Below are positions 18,874 to 26,351 of a stretch of 64,000 nucleotides of DNA, piece by piece. The position numbers and the translations under genes are program-made. The notes under the pieces were generated by a model that was not told where the DNA came from, did not search any database, and saw only the letters and a list, made by a program, of their open reading frames with translations. The stretch lies in NCBI RefSeq assembly GCF_006349365.1, contig NZ_CP040899.1, forward strand, positions 186,001 to 250,000, written 5' to 3'. This DNA comes from Georgenia wutianyii (GTDB taxonomy: Bacteria; Actinomycetota; Actinomycetes; Actinomycetales; Actinomycetaceae). Positions within the stretch are counted from its first letter, which is position 1. Each line of letters starts with the position of its first letter.

Positions 18874-19782
18874 TCACGCGCGCGGCATGAGCTGGAGCAG
18901 GCTCACCTCGGGCCGGCACGCGAACCGCACCGGCGTGTAGGGCGAGGTGCCCATCCCCGCGGACACGTTGAGCCACGCGGAGCCCTCGCCGCCGGGTGCG
19001 TCCGGCCGCGCCCCGGGCCACCCGTGCAGGCCGCTCGCCCGGCCGGTGTCCAGGTCGCTGTTGGTCACGAGGGCGCCGTACCCCGGCACGCGCAGCTGCC
19101 CGCCGTGGGTGTGCCCCGCGAGGACGAGCGTGCAGCCGTCGTCGACCATCGCGTCCAGCACCCGCGTGTAGGGCGCGTGGGTGACCCCGAGGTGGAGGTC
19201 GGCGCGCTCCGCGGGGGCGGCCATGCGGTCGCGGTCGAGGTGGGGATCGTCCACGCCGACGAAGGAGATCGAGTGGCCGGCCACCTCGAGGCGGCCGCGG
19301 GTGTTCGTGAGGTCGAGCCAGCCGCCGGAGGACAGCGTCGCGATGAGGTCGCCGGTGGGCAGCGGCAGGCTCGGGTCGCTCTTCTCCTTGCGCCGCGAGG
19401 AGGGCACCAGGTAGCGCGCGGGGTTCTTCGGCCGGGGGCCGTAGTAGTCGTTGGACCCCAGGACGAACACGCCCGGCACGTCGAGGAGCGGGCCCAGCGC
19501 GCTGCGGACCGCCGGGACGGCGTCCTCGTGCGCGAGGTTGTCACCGGTGGACACGACGAGGTCGGGCTCGAGCTCGGCGAGGCGGCGCACCCAGGACTGC
19601 TTGAGCCGCTGCCCCGGCGTGAGGTGGAGGTCGGACACGTGGAGGATGCGCAGCGGCCGGCTGCCCGCCGGCAGGACGGGGAGCGTGTGGGCCCGGACGG
19701 TGAACATGCGGGTCTCGGCGACGGCCCAGCCGAGGGCGCCGAGCGCGGACAGGCCGAGGGCGCTCGTGAGGCGTGTGATCAC
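18874..19782 (-). CDS. Membrane-anchored metallophosphoesterase
   Basis: 302 residues. One N-terminal hydrophobic helix (about 3-22) precedes the calcineurin-like phosphoesterase core: DLHLTPG, STGDNL, LGSNDYYGPR, HAPYTR and GHTHGGQLRVP supply the dinuclear metal ligands. Relatives include YkuE-like phosphodiesterases and Rv3683. The GTG start is 2 bp after the PBP stop on the same strand, so the two are probably cotranscribed and coupled. A wall or lipid phosphate substrate is inferred only from this pairing. Confidence 0.88.
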   Translation of the reverse strand: MITRLTSALGLSALGALGWAVAETRMFTVRAHTLPVLPAGSRPLRILHVSDLHLTPGQRLKQSWVRRLAELEPDLVVSTGDNLAHEDAVPAVRSALGPLLDVPGVFVLGSNDYYGPRPKNPARYLVPSSRRKEKSDPSLPLPTGDLIATLSSGGWLDLTNTRGRLEVAGHSISFVGVDDPHLDRDRMAAPAERADLHLGVTHAPYTRVLDAMVDDGCTLVLAGHTHGGQLRVPGYGALVTNSDLDTGRASGLHGWPGARPDAPGGEGSAWLNVSAGMGTSPYTPVRFACRPEVSLLQLMPRA

Positions 19783-19784
19783 GG

Positions 19785-22244
19785 TCAGTCGTCGTCCCCG
19801 CCGCGGCCCCGGCCCTCGCCGGGGTTGCCGCCGTTGCCCGGGTTCTCGCCCGAGTTCCCTGGGTCGTCACCGGAGGGGTTCGCGCCGGCGTCTTCGCCGT
19901 CACCGCCACCCGCGGGGTCCTCCCCGGCCTCGCTCTGGCGTCCACCGCTAGTGTAGATCGTCACGGTGCTGCCGGCGGGCGCCTGGCTGCCGGCCTCCGG
20001 GGTCGTCGCCACGGCGAGGCCGACCGGCCAGCCGGAGTCGACGGCGTCGCCGATGCGCACGGTGAACCCGGCGGCCTCGAGCGTCTGCTGGGCCTGCTCG
20101 ACGGTCTGCCCGCCGATGCTCGGCACGCGCAGCCGCTCGCCCTGGACGGCCCGCGGGCTCGCCGGGGCGAAGTTCTCGATCGGCATGCCCTCGGTCGCCC
20201 GGAGCATGTAGGCCTTCCACGTCGGGGCGGCGATGAGTCCGCCGTACACGCGGTTGCGCCACTGGCCGTTGATGACCTCGTAGCCCATCTGCTCGTCCCG
20301 GTCGGAGTGCCCCATCCACACCGCCGTCGACATCTGCGGGACGTACCCGATGAACCAGGCGTGCATGTCCTCGTTCGCCGTGCCCGTCTTGCCTGCGGAC
20401 GGGCGCGGGGGGATGCGCGCGGTGGAGCCGGTGGAGTCCCACTCCGGGCCCATGACCGACTGGAGCGCGTAGTTCGCCGCGTTCGCGACGTCCTCCTCCA
20501 GCACCCGCTTGCAGTCCGAGGGCGGGACGGTGATCTCCTCACCGTTGCGGTCCTGCATCCGGGTGATGGCGACCGGCTCGCAGGCGATGCCGCCGGCGGC
20601 GAGCGTGGCGTAGGCGTTGGCCATCGACAGCGGGGTGACGGTGTTCGAGCCGAGGATCATCGCGGGGTTGTTCTGCAGCGGCTCCCCCGAGCCCGTCTCG
20701 ACGCCCATGTCGGCGGCGATGCCGGTGATGGCGCACAGGTCCATCTGCTGCGCCATGACGACGAAGGAGGTGTTGATCGAGGTCCGGGTCGACTCGAGCA
20801 CGGTCTCGCTGCCGCCGCCGAAGCCCTCGAGGTTCTTGGGCTCGTAGTTGTCGGCGTACTCCGGTGCGCAGGAGATCGTCCAGTCCCGCCTCGGGAAGAA
20901 CCGGTTGGCGGAGTTCACCCGCTCCATGAGCGAGTGTCCATCGCGCAGCCACTGGACGAGGGTGAAGACCTTGAACGTCGAACCGGACTGGAAGCCGGAG
21001 CCGCCACCGTGGGACTGGCCGACGTTGTAGTTCACCTGGGTCGCGCGCGGGTCGGCCTCGGAGGCGACGCCGTAGCGGGTGTTCTGCGCCATCGCGTAGA
21101 TGCGGCCGGTGCCGGGCTCGATCGAGGACAGCGCCATCGAGATGCCCGACGGGTCGTCGACAGGGACCGAGCCGACGAGGGCGTCGAAGGCCGCCTGCTG
21201 CTTGGCCGGGTCGAGCGTCGTGTGGATGGTGAGGCCGCCGCGGTTGAGCAGCTGACGGCGGTCCTCGACGGTCTCGCCGTAGGCGTCGTTGAGAAGGATC
21301 TCGTTGACGACGTACTGGCAGAAGTAGGCGGCGTTGCCGGCGACGCCGCAGCCGCGCGGGGCCTCCTGGACGTCGAGCATGTCCGCGATCGGGATCGCCA
21401 CGGCCTCGTCGTACTCGGCGCGGGAGATGAAGCCCTCGCGCAGCATCGTGCCGAGCACGGTGTTGCGCCGCTGCTGGGCGTTCTCCGGGTTGGTCACCGG
21501 GTCCCAGCGGGCCGGGGACTGGGTGATGCCCGCGAGCATCGCCGACTCGGCGATGCTGAGGTCGGCCGCCGACTTGTTGAAGTAGTGGTGCGCGGCCGCC
21601 TCGACACCCCACTGGGAGGGGCCGAACTGCGCGATGTTGAGGTAGCCGGTGAGGATCTCGTCCTTGGTCCGCACCTGCTCGAGCGCGATCGCGAGGCGGG
21701 CCTCACGGAGCTTGCGCGCGATCGTCGTCTCGGTGGCTGCCTGGTAGAGCTCGGGGTCGTTGAGGACCCGGCTCTCCTCGATCTGCACGTTCTTCACGTA
21801 CTGCTGGGTGAGCGTCGAGGCACCCTCGAGGTCACCCCCGGTGATGTTGCGGACGGTGGCGCGCAGGATGCCGTCCGGGTCGACCCCGCCGTGCTCGTAG
21901 AAGCGGTGGTCCTCGACGGCGACGACCGCGTCCTTCATGTGCTGGGAGATCTCGTCGAAGCCGACGACGATGCGGTTCTCCGCGAAGAAGGTCGCCAGGA
22001 CGTTGCCGTCCGCGTCGAGCATGACGCTCTGCTCGGAGGGCTCGTCGATCTCCAGCTCGGTGGGCAGGTCGTCGAACAGGTCGGTGGTCGCGTTCCCGAC
22101 GGCCCCCACCGAGCCGACGGCCGGCAGCAGCAGGCCCGCGGTGAGAAGTCCGCCCGCGATGGCGATGAGCAGGAAGGCGATCATCATCGCGACGAGCTGG
22201 ACGGGTCGGACGGCGCGCCCGCGCGGCGAAGGACGTGAGGCCAT
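19785..22244 (-). CDS. Class A penicillin-binding protein with PASTA domain (PonA2-like)
   Basis: 819 residues from ATG 22244. A short basic N-terminus and one membrane helix (about 15-40) are followed by the GT51 glycosyltransferase (EDHRFYEHGG; GASTLTQQYVKN). The transpeptidase has SxxK (GSTFK), SxN (SIN) and KTG (AGKTGTANED). A PASTA domain (VPSIGGQTVEQAQQTLEAAG) and a Gly/Asp/Asn/Pro-rich tail close the protein. It polymerises and crosslinks peptidoglycan outside the membrane; PASTA domains bind muropeptides. The order PBP-metallophosphoesterase, divergent from a WhiB gene, matches ponA2-Rv3683-whiB4 of M. tuberculosis. A GTG eight codons upstream is a possible alternative start. Confidence 0.93.
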   Translation of the reverse strand: MASRPSPRGRAVRPVQLVAMMIAFLLIAIAGGLLTAGLLLPAVGSVGAVGNATTDLFDDLPTELEIDEPSEQSVMLDADGNVLATFFAENRIVVGFDEISQHMKDAVVAVEDHRFYEHGGVDPDGILRATVRNITGGDLEGASTLTQQYVKNVQIEESRVLNDPELYQAATETTIARKLREARLAIALEQVRTKDEILTGYLNIAQFGPSQWGVEAAAHHYFNKSAADLSIAESAMLAGITQSPARWDPVTNPENAQQRRNTVLGTMLREGFISRAEYDEAVAIPIADMLDVQEAPRGCGVAGNAAYFCQYVVNEILLNDAYGETVEDRRQLLNRGGLTIHTTLDPAKQQAAFDALVGSVPVDDPSGISMALSSIEPGTGRIYAMAQNTRYGVASEADPRATQVNYNVGQSHGGGSGFQSGSTFKVFTLVQWLRDGHSLMERVNSANRFFPRRDWTISCAPEYADNYEPKNLEGFGGGSETVLESTRTSINTSFVVMAQQMDLCAITGIAADMGVETGSGEPLQNNPAMILGSNTVTPLSMANAYATLAAGGIACEPVAITRMQDRNGEEITVPPSDCKRVLEEDVANAANYALQSVMGPEWDSTGSTARIPPRPSAGKTGTANEDMHAWFIGYVPQMSTAVWMGHSDRDEQMGYEVINGQWRNRVYGGLIAAPTWKAYMLRATEGMPIENFAPASPRAVQGERLRVPSIGGQTVEQAQQTLEAAGFTVRIGDAVDSGWPVGLAVATTPEAGSQAPAGSTVTIYTSGGRQSEAGEDPAGGGDGEDAGANPSGDDPGNSGENPGNGGNPGEGRGRGGDDD

Positions 22245-22433
22245 TGCTCCAGAGTAAGGGGCGGGCACCGTGAGGCGTCGAGGCCGTGGGACATTTCACC
22301 TGGTGTCTCCACGAGATCTCCATGTCACCCCTAGGTCACGTTTCCTCTAAGGCCCTTCCTAGGGACCGCCAAGTGGGGTTACGGTTGCGCGAACATCGGC
22401 GGCAAGGACGCCGCGACGACGCAGGAGGTGGGG

Positions 22434-22769
22434 ATGAGCTCCTTCGAGGACCAGACGTGGGCGGCACGCGCAGCGTGCCGTCAGGTCGAGCCGGACGAGT
22501 TGTTCGTACGAGGTGCGGCCCAGCGGGCCGCACGGGAGCTGTGCTTCAGGTGTCCGGTGCGCATGGAGTGCCTGGCGGACGCCCTGGACGCGCACGTGAC
22601 GTTCGGGGTGTGGGGCGGTCTGACGGAGCGGGAGCGGCGGGCGCTGCTCCGCCGCTACCCCGAGGTCGCGTCGTGGACGGAGCGGCTGAAGGACGAGGAC
22701 GACGACGTCATGGCAGAGCTTCGCGCGGAGCGGGCTCCCCGCATCCTCGCGAAGATCCGCCAGGCCTAG
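22434..22769 (+). CDS. WhiB-family iron-sulfur regulator (WhiB4-like)
   Basis: 111 residues with the four cluster cysteines Cys15, Cys37, Cys40 and Cys46, the turn motif GVWGG (58-62) and a basic C-terminal segment with ERRALLRRY. WhiB proteins bind a 4Fe-4S cluster and act as redox-sensitive DNA-binding or sigma-factor-binding regulators. AGGAGG is 5 nt before ATG 22434. Neighbours (divergent PBP, downstream DUF4177 and RidA) match M. tuberculosis whiB4, hence the WhiB4-like label. The ArsA-like ATPase pair found there is absent. Confidence 0.92.
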   Translation: MSSFEDQTWAARAACRQVEPDELFVRGAAQRAARELCFRCPVRMECLADALDAHVTFGVWGGLTERERRALLRRYPEVASWTERLKDEDDDVMAELRAERAPRILAKIRQA

Positions 22770-22778
22770 GATGACGGG

Positions 22779-22931
22779 ATGACGACCTGGGAGTACGCAA
22801 CGATTCCTCTGCTCATCCACAGCACCAAGGCGATCCTCGACCAGTGGGGCGCCGACGGCTGGGAGCTCGTCCAGGTGGTGCCGGGGCCGTCGCAGAACCT
22901 CGTCGCCTACCTGAAGCGGCCCAAGCAGTGA
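22779..22931 (+). CDS. DUF4177-type 50-residue protein
   Basis: 50 residues, MTTWEYATIPLLIHSTKAIL then DQWGADGWELVQV and YLKRPKQ. The WEY opening and GADGWELV block are the DUF4177 signature; the same small gene sits beside RidA in M. tuberculosis (Rv3678A). TAGGAT (22767-22772), overlapping the whiB stop codon, lies 6 nt before the ATG, so it may be leaderless as well as cotranscribed. Its stop overlaps the RidA GTG by 4 bp. Function unknown. Confidence 0.88.
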   Translation: MTTWEYATIPLLIHSTKAILDQWGADGWELVQVVPGPSQNLVAYLKRPKQ

Positions 22932-23395
22932 GCGTCTCCGACCGGCTCCGCGAGCTCGGCCTGCGCCTGCCGGCGGTCCCGCTGCCGGTGGCGAACTACG
23001 TGCCCGCGGTGCGCCACGGCGACTTCGTGTGGACCTCGGGCCAGCTGCCGATGGTCGACGGGGCGCTGCCGGTCACGGGCAAGGTCGGCGACGGGGAAGG
23101 GCTGGTGACGCCGCAGCAGGCGCAGCAGCTCGCCCGCACCGCCGCCCTCAACGGTCTTGCGGCGATCGCCGCGACCGTCGGGAACCTCGACGTCGTCGTC
23201 CGCGTCGTCAAGGTCGTGGGCTACGTTGCGAGCGACCCGTCCTTCACCGGCCAGCCCGGCGTGGTCAACGGTGCCTCGGACCTGCTCGGTGAGGTCTTCG
23301 GCGAGGCGGGCCTCCACGCCCGCAGCGCCGTCGGCGTGAGTGCGCTGCCGCTCGACGCCCCCGTCGAGATCGAGCTCGTCGTCGCCCTCCGCTGA
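22928..23395 (+). CDS. RidA family protein
   Basis: 155 residues of the YjgF/YER057c/UK114 fold: NYVPAVRHGDFVWTSGQLPM at the start, VVRVVKVVGYVAS in the middle, and ARSAVGVSALPLDAPVEIELVVAL at the end with the conserved Arg. RidA deaminates reactive enamines/imines, protecting PLP enzymes. The VSDRLRELG extension and partner DUF4177 gene match the Rv3678c branch, whose substrate is not established. GTG start overlaps the DUF4177 stop (GTGA). Repeat array B begins right after the stop. Confidence 0.88.
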   Translation: MSVSDRLRELGLRLPAVPLPVANYVPAVRHGDFVWTSGQLPMVDGALPVTGKVGDGEGLVTPQQAQQLARTAALNGLAAIAATVGNLDVVVRVVKVVGYVASDPSFTGQPGVVNGASDLLGEVFGEAGLHARSAVGVSALPLDAPVEIELVVALR

Positions 23396-23396
23396 C

Positions 23397-23530
23397 CGCC
23401 CCCTCCGCCGACAGCCGAGTTCCTCGCGACAGCGGAGTTCCTCGCGACAGTCGAGTTCCTCGCGACAGCGGAGTTCCTGCCGACAGCCGAGTTCCTCGCG
23501 ACAGCGGAGTTCCTCGCGACAGCCGAGTTC
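23397..23530. repeat. 18-bp tandem array with G-tract (array B)
   Basis: Seven contiguous 18-bp units (23405-23530) such as CTCGCGACAGCGGAGTTC, plus one decayed unit to 23548. Read on the minus strand the units become GAACTCGGCTGTCGCGAG and end at a G-rich tract (complement of 23397-23408, CGGAGGGGGCGG) next to the RidA stop. It lies between convergent ridA and crp. Confidence 0.93.
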
Positions 23531-23537
23531 CGTGCAT

Positions 23538-23610
23538 GACAGAACCCGCCGACAGTGCGGCCCTCGTCCCGGGTGACCGGGCGGGAACCGTACTCTCGGC
23601 GGGTTCTGTC
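23538..23610. terminator. Bidirectional terminator between ridA and crp
   Basis: A 15-bp perfect inverted repeat, GACAGAACCCGCCGA (23538-23552) and its complement (23596-23610), encloses 43 nt with a smaller GC hairpin. It abuts the crp stop. Confidence 0.75.
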
Positions 23611-23614
23611 GTGC

Positions 23615-24292
23615 TCAGCGGGCGCGGCGCTTGAGCCGCTCCAGGTCGAGGATCTGGACGGCGCGGCCCTCGAGCCGGATCCAGCCGCGGGCGATGAAGT
23701 CCGCGAGGGACTTGTTCACCGTCTCGCGCGAGGCACCGACGAGCTGGGCCAGCTCCTCCTGCGTGAGGTCGTGCGCGACGCGCAGGCCGTCGGGCGTCTG
23801 CTCGCCGAAGCGGACCGACAGGTCGAGCAGCGCCTTGGCCACGCGGCCGGGCACGTCGGAGAACACGAGGTCGGCGAGCGCCTCGTTGGTGCGACGCAGC
23901 CGGTGGGCGAGCGCGCGCAGCATGTGCTTGGCGAGCTCGGGCCGGGTGTCGATGAGGTGCATGAACGGGTCGTGCTGGAGCTCGAGCAGCCGGGTGGTCG
24001 CGACGGCGGTGGCCGTCGCGGTGCGCTCGCCGGGCTCGAAGAGGGTGAGCTCGCCGAGGAGCTCGCCCGGGCCGAGGATGGCCAGGAGGTTCTCCCGGCC
24101 GTCGCTGGAGCGGTGCCCGAGCTTGATCTTGCCCTCGATGACGAGGTACAGGCGGTCACCCGGGTCTCCCTCGTGGAAGAGGGTCTCCCCGCGGCGCAGG
24201 CTGACCTCCTGCATGGCCTCGCGCAGGGCCGCGCGGGCCTCGTCGTCGAGAGCCGCGAAGAGGGGCACAGAACTGATCGCGGAGTCGTCCAC
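23615..24292 (-). CDS. Crp/Fnr family transcription regulator (GlxR/Crp-like)
   Basis: 225 residues. The cyclic-nucleotide domain has the phosphate-binding cassette GELLGELTLFEPGERTATATA, with the conserved Gly-Glu and Arg-Thr needed for cAMP. The C-terminal winged helix-turn-helix contains LTQEELAQLVGASRETVNK. Orthologues (M. tuberculosis Rv3676, C. glutamicum GlxR) control carbon and redox genes through TGTGA-N6-TCACA sites. GTG 24292 follows GGGAAG. It is divergent from nth as in mycobacteria. A matching operator occurs before the acetate permease operon. Confidence 0.92.
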   Translation of the reverse strand: MDDSAISSVPLFAALDDEARAALREAMQEVSLRRGETLFHEGDPGDRLYLVIEGKIKLGHRSSDGRENLLAILGPGELLGELTLFEPGERTATATAVATTRLLELQHDPFMHLIDTRPELAKHMLRALAHRLRRTNEALADLVFSDVPGRVAKALLDLSVRFGEQTPDGLRVAHDLTQEELAQLVGASRETVNKSLADFIARGWIRLEGRAVQILDLERLKRRAR

Positions 24293-24385
24293 GGTGGCTT
24301 CCCATCTGTCGGTGTATCGGCGGGCTGCCAGGCCCTGGCGTCCATCCTGCCACCGAGTCCGCAGAACTGCCCGTAACCTGGCGCG

Positions 24386-25087
24386 ATGAGCAGCGACCGG
24401 ACAGGGCTCGGACGTCCTCCGGCGCCTGCCGTCGAGGTCGACGACCGCCTCACGGAGCAGTGGCCCGACGCCCGGTGCGAGCTCGACTTCACCACCCCGT
24501 TCGAGCTCCTCGTCGCCACCGTGCTGTCCGCCCAGACCACCGACGTCAGGGTCAACCAGGTGACCCCGGAGCTGTTCCGGCGCTGGCCCGGTCCCGCCGG
24601 GCTCGCGGCCGCCAGGCAGGAGGAGCTGGAGCAGGTGCTGCGGCCGCTCGGCTTCTTCCGGGCCAAAGCGACGTCCCTGCGTGGCCTCGCCGCGGCGCTG
24701 CTCGAGGAGCACGGGGGTGACGTGCCCGCTGACCTCGACGCGCTCGTCCGCCTGCCCGGCGTGGGGCGCAAGACCGCCAACGTCGTCCTCGGCAACGCGT
24801 TCGGGATCCCGGGGATCACCGTCGACACGCACGTCGGCAGGCTCGCGCGCCGGCTCGGGTGGAGCACCGAGAAGGACGCGGTCAAGGCGGAGCGGGACAT
24901 CGCCGCCGTCCTGCCGCGGGAGCGGTGGACGATGGCGTGCCACCGCCTGATCTTCCACGGCCGCCGGGTCTGCCACTCCCGCAAGCCCGCCTGCGGGGCG
25001 TGCGTGCTCGCCGACCTGTGTCCGAGCTACGGCGTCGGGGAGACGGACCCGGAGGCGGCCGAGGCGCTCGTCAAGCTCCCGGAGTAG
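24386..25087 (+). CDS. nth: Endonuclease III
   Basis: 233 residues. The helix-hairpin-helix LPGVGRKTANVVL carries the catalytic Lys129, and VDTHVGR carries the catalytic Asp147. The 4Fe-4S cluster ligands are Cys196, Cys203, Cys206 and Cys212. It removes oxidised pyrimidines and cleaves abasic sites in base excision repair. ATG 24386 has TAACCT 6 nt upstream (24374-24379), leaderless. Array C begins 19 bp after the stop. Confidence 0.95.
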   Translation: MSSDRTGLGRPPAPAVEVDDRLTEQWPDARCELDFTTPFELLVATVLSAQTTDVRVNQVTPELFRRWPGPAGLAAARQEELEQVLRPLGFFRAKATSLRGLAAALLEEHGGDVPADLDALVRLPGVGRKTANVVLGNAFGIPGITVDTHVGRLARRLGWSTEKDAVKAERDIAAVLPRERWTMACHRLIFHGRRVCHSRKPACGACVLADLCPSYGVGETDPEAAEALVKLPE

Positions 25088-25106
25088 CGGCGGAACCGCG
25101 CCCGAG

Positions 25107-25366
25107 GAGCTCGGCTGTCGCGCGGAACTCGGCTGTCGTGCGGAACTCCACTGTCGGCACGAACTCGGCTGTCGCGCGGAACTCGGCGCTCGCGCGGAAC
25201 TCGGCTGTCGTGCGGAACTCGGCGCTCGCGCGGAACTCGGCTGTCGGCACGAACTCCGCTGTCGCGCGGAACTCGGCTGTCGTGCGGAACTCGGCTGTCG
25301 GCACGAAGTCCGCTGTCGTGCGGAAGTCGGCTGTCGGCGGAGGGGAGGGGGAGGGGAGGGGAGGGT
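25107..25366. repeat. 18-bp tandem array with strong G-quadruplex tract (array C)
   Basis: Thirteen contiguous units of exactly 18 bp (25107-25340), typical unit GAACTCGGCTGTCGTGCG, fill the gap after nth. They end in a tract with four runs of at least four G separated by single A (25341-25366), an ideal G-quadruplex pattern. The tract reaches the stop codon of the convergent hydrolase (25369). Confidence 0.95.
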
Positions 25367-25368
25367 GG

Positions 25369-26277
25369 CTAGTCGGGGAGGGTGGCGAGGAAGTCGAGGA
25401 GCAGGGCGGAGACCTCGTCCGGGGCCTCCTCCGGGAGGAAGTGGCCCGCCTCCGGGACGACGGCGGTGCGCAGCGGGCCGCGCACGTGCTGGGCGTCGGA
25501 GGCGAAGGCCGCCGACGGCGTGAAGCGGTCGGCGCCGCCGCGCACGCTGAGCACGGGCACGGTCACCGGGCTCGCCATCGCGGCGAGGTAGCGGCGGCCC
25601 GCCGGTCGCGGCGTCGAGCGCACGAGCCAGCGCAGGTGCTCGAGCGTCGTGTGCGCGACCGAGGGCAGGCGCACCCCGGCCCGATAGCTGCGCAGCTCGT
25701 CCTCGGGCAGCACCCGCCCGGGTGCGGAGGCGTCGGTGAGCAGACGGTCGACGAGGTTGCCGTGGCGCAGTGCGCGCTCGGGGAACCACGGCGCCTGGAT
25801 CCTGGTGAGGAAGAGCCGCGCGCGGACCCCCAGGTGGTTGTTCGGGCGCAGCAGCGGCACCGGGTGGGGCGCGCCGAGGACGACGACGGCGCGGGTCGTC
25901 CGCGGCTCGAGGACGGGCATCGACCACGCGAGCAGGCCACCGAGGTCGTGCCCGACGACGACGGCGTTCTCGTGCCCGAGGGAACGGACCACCCCGCCGA
26001 CGTCGGCGGTGAGCACCTGCATGGCGTGTCCGGTGGGCGGCTTGTCCGAGCCGCCGAAGCCGCGGATGTCCATCGCCGCGACCCGGTAGCCGGCCTCGGC
26101 CAGCGCGCGGACCTGCGCGCGCCAGGCCCACCAGAACTGCGGGAACCCGTGGAGGAGCACGACGAGGTCACCGCCCTCCGGTCCCGCGAGGACGACGTGG
26201 AAGCGAGCGCCGTTGGCCGCGACGAACCGGTGCTCCCACGGTCCGTCCTGCCACAGCGAGTTCTCAAGGGGTGCCAC
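25369..26277 (-). CDS. Alpha/beta hydrolase, epoxide hydrolase-like
   Basis: 302 residues. HGFPQFWWAW is the oxyanion segment and GHDLGGLLAW carries the Asp nucleophile typical of epoxide hydrolases and haloalkane dehalogenases. DIRGFGGSDKP follows strand 4 and GHFLPEEAP supplies the His. Asp rather than Ser as nucleophile favours the epoxide hydrolase group (EphE-like). Two cap Tyr residues cannot be fixed by eye, so the substrate is open. GTG start with TAGGCT 8 nt upstream (26291-26286). Confidence 0.85.
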   Translation of the reverse strand: MAPLENSLWQDGPWEHRFVAANGARFHVVLAGPEGGDLVVLLHGFPQFWWAWRAQVRALAEAGYRVAAMDIRGFGGSDKPPTGHAMQVLTADVGGVVRSLGHENAVVVGHDLGGLLAWSMPVLEPRTTRAVVVLGAPHPVPLLRPNNHLGVRARLFLTRIQAPWFPERALRHGNLVDRLLTDASAPGRVLPEDELRSYRAGVRLPSVAHTTLEHLRWLVRSTPRPAGRRYLAAMASPVTVPVLSVRGGADRFTPSAAFASDAQHVRGPLRTAVVPEAGHFLPEEAPDEVSALLLDFLATLPD

Positions 26278-26306
26278 GACGAGTGAGCCTAGCCCCCGGG
26301 CATGCC

Positions 26307-26340
26307 GGAGCCCGGTCCCCGCTCACGGGAACCGGGCTCC
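26307..26340 (-). terminator. Terminator hairpin downstream of acs
   Basis: GGAGCCCGGT pairs with ACCGGGCTCC around a 14-nt loop that has its own small stem, 11 bp after the acs stop. No T-run. Confidence 0.7.
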
Positions 26341-26351
26341 GAGGGGAGTGA

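Noticed and set aside
24306..24314. RecA-independent damage promoter (TGTCGGTG element) for nth
   Set aside because: The element lies about 60 nt from the -10 box TAACCT instead of the required 8 nt, so the motif is not functional as such.
25107..25340. Open frames through the 18-bp arrays giving six-residue peptide repeats (e.g. RAEFRT)
   Set aside because: Because 18 is a multiple of 3 every frame stays open by construction. The peptides differ by locus and strand, with no ribosome site or codon bias, so they are not treated as proteins.
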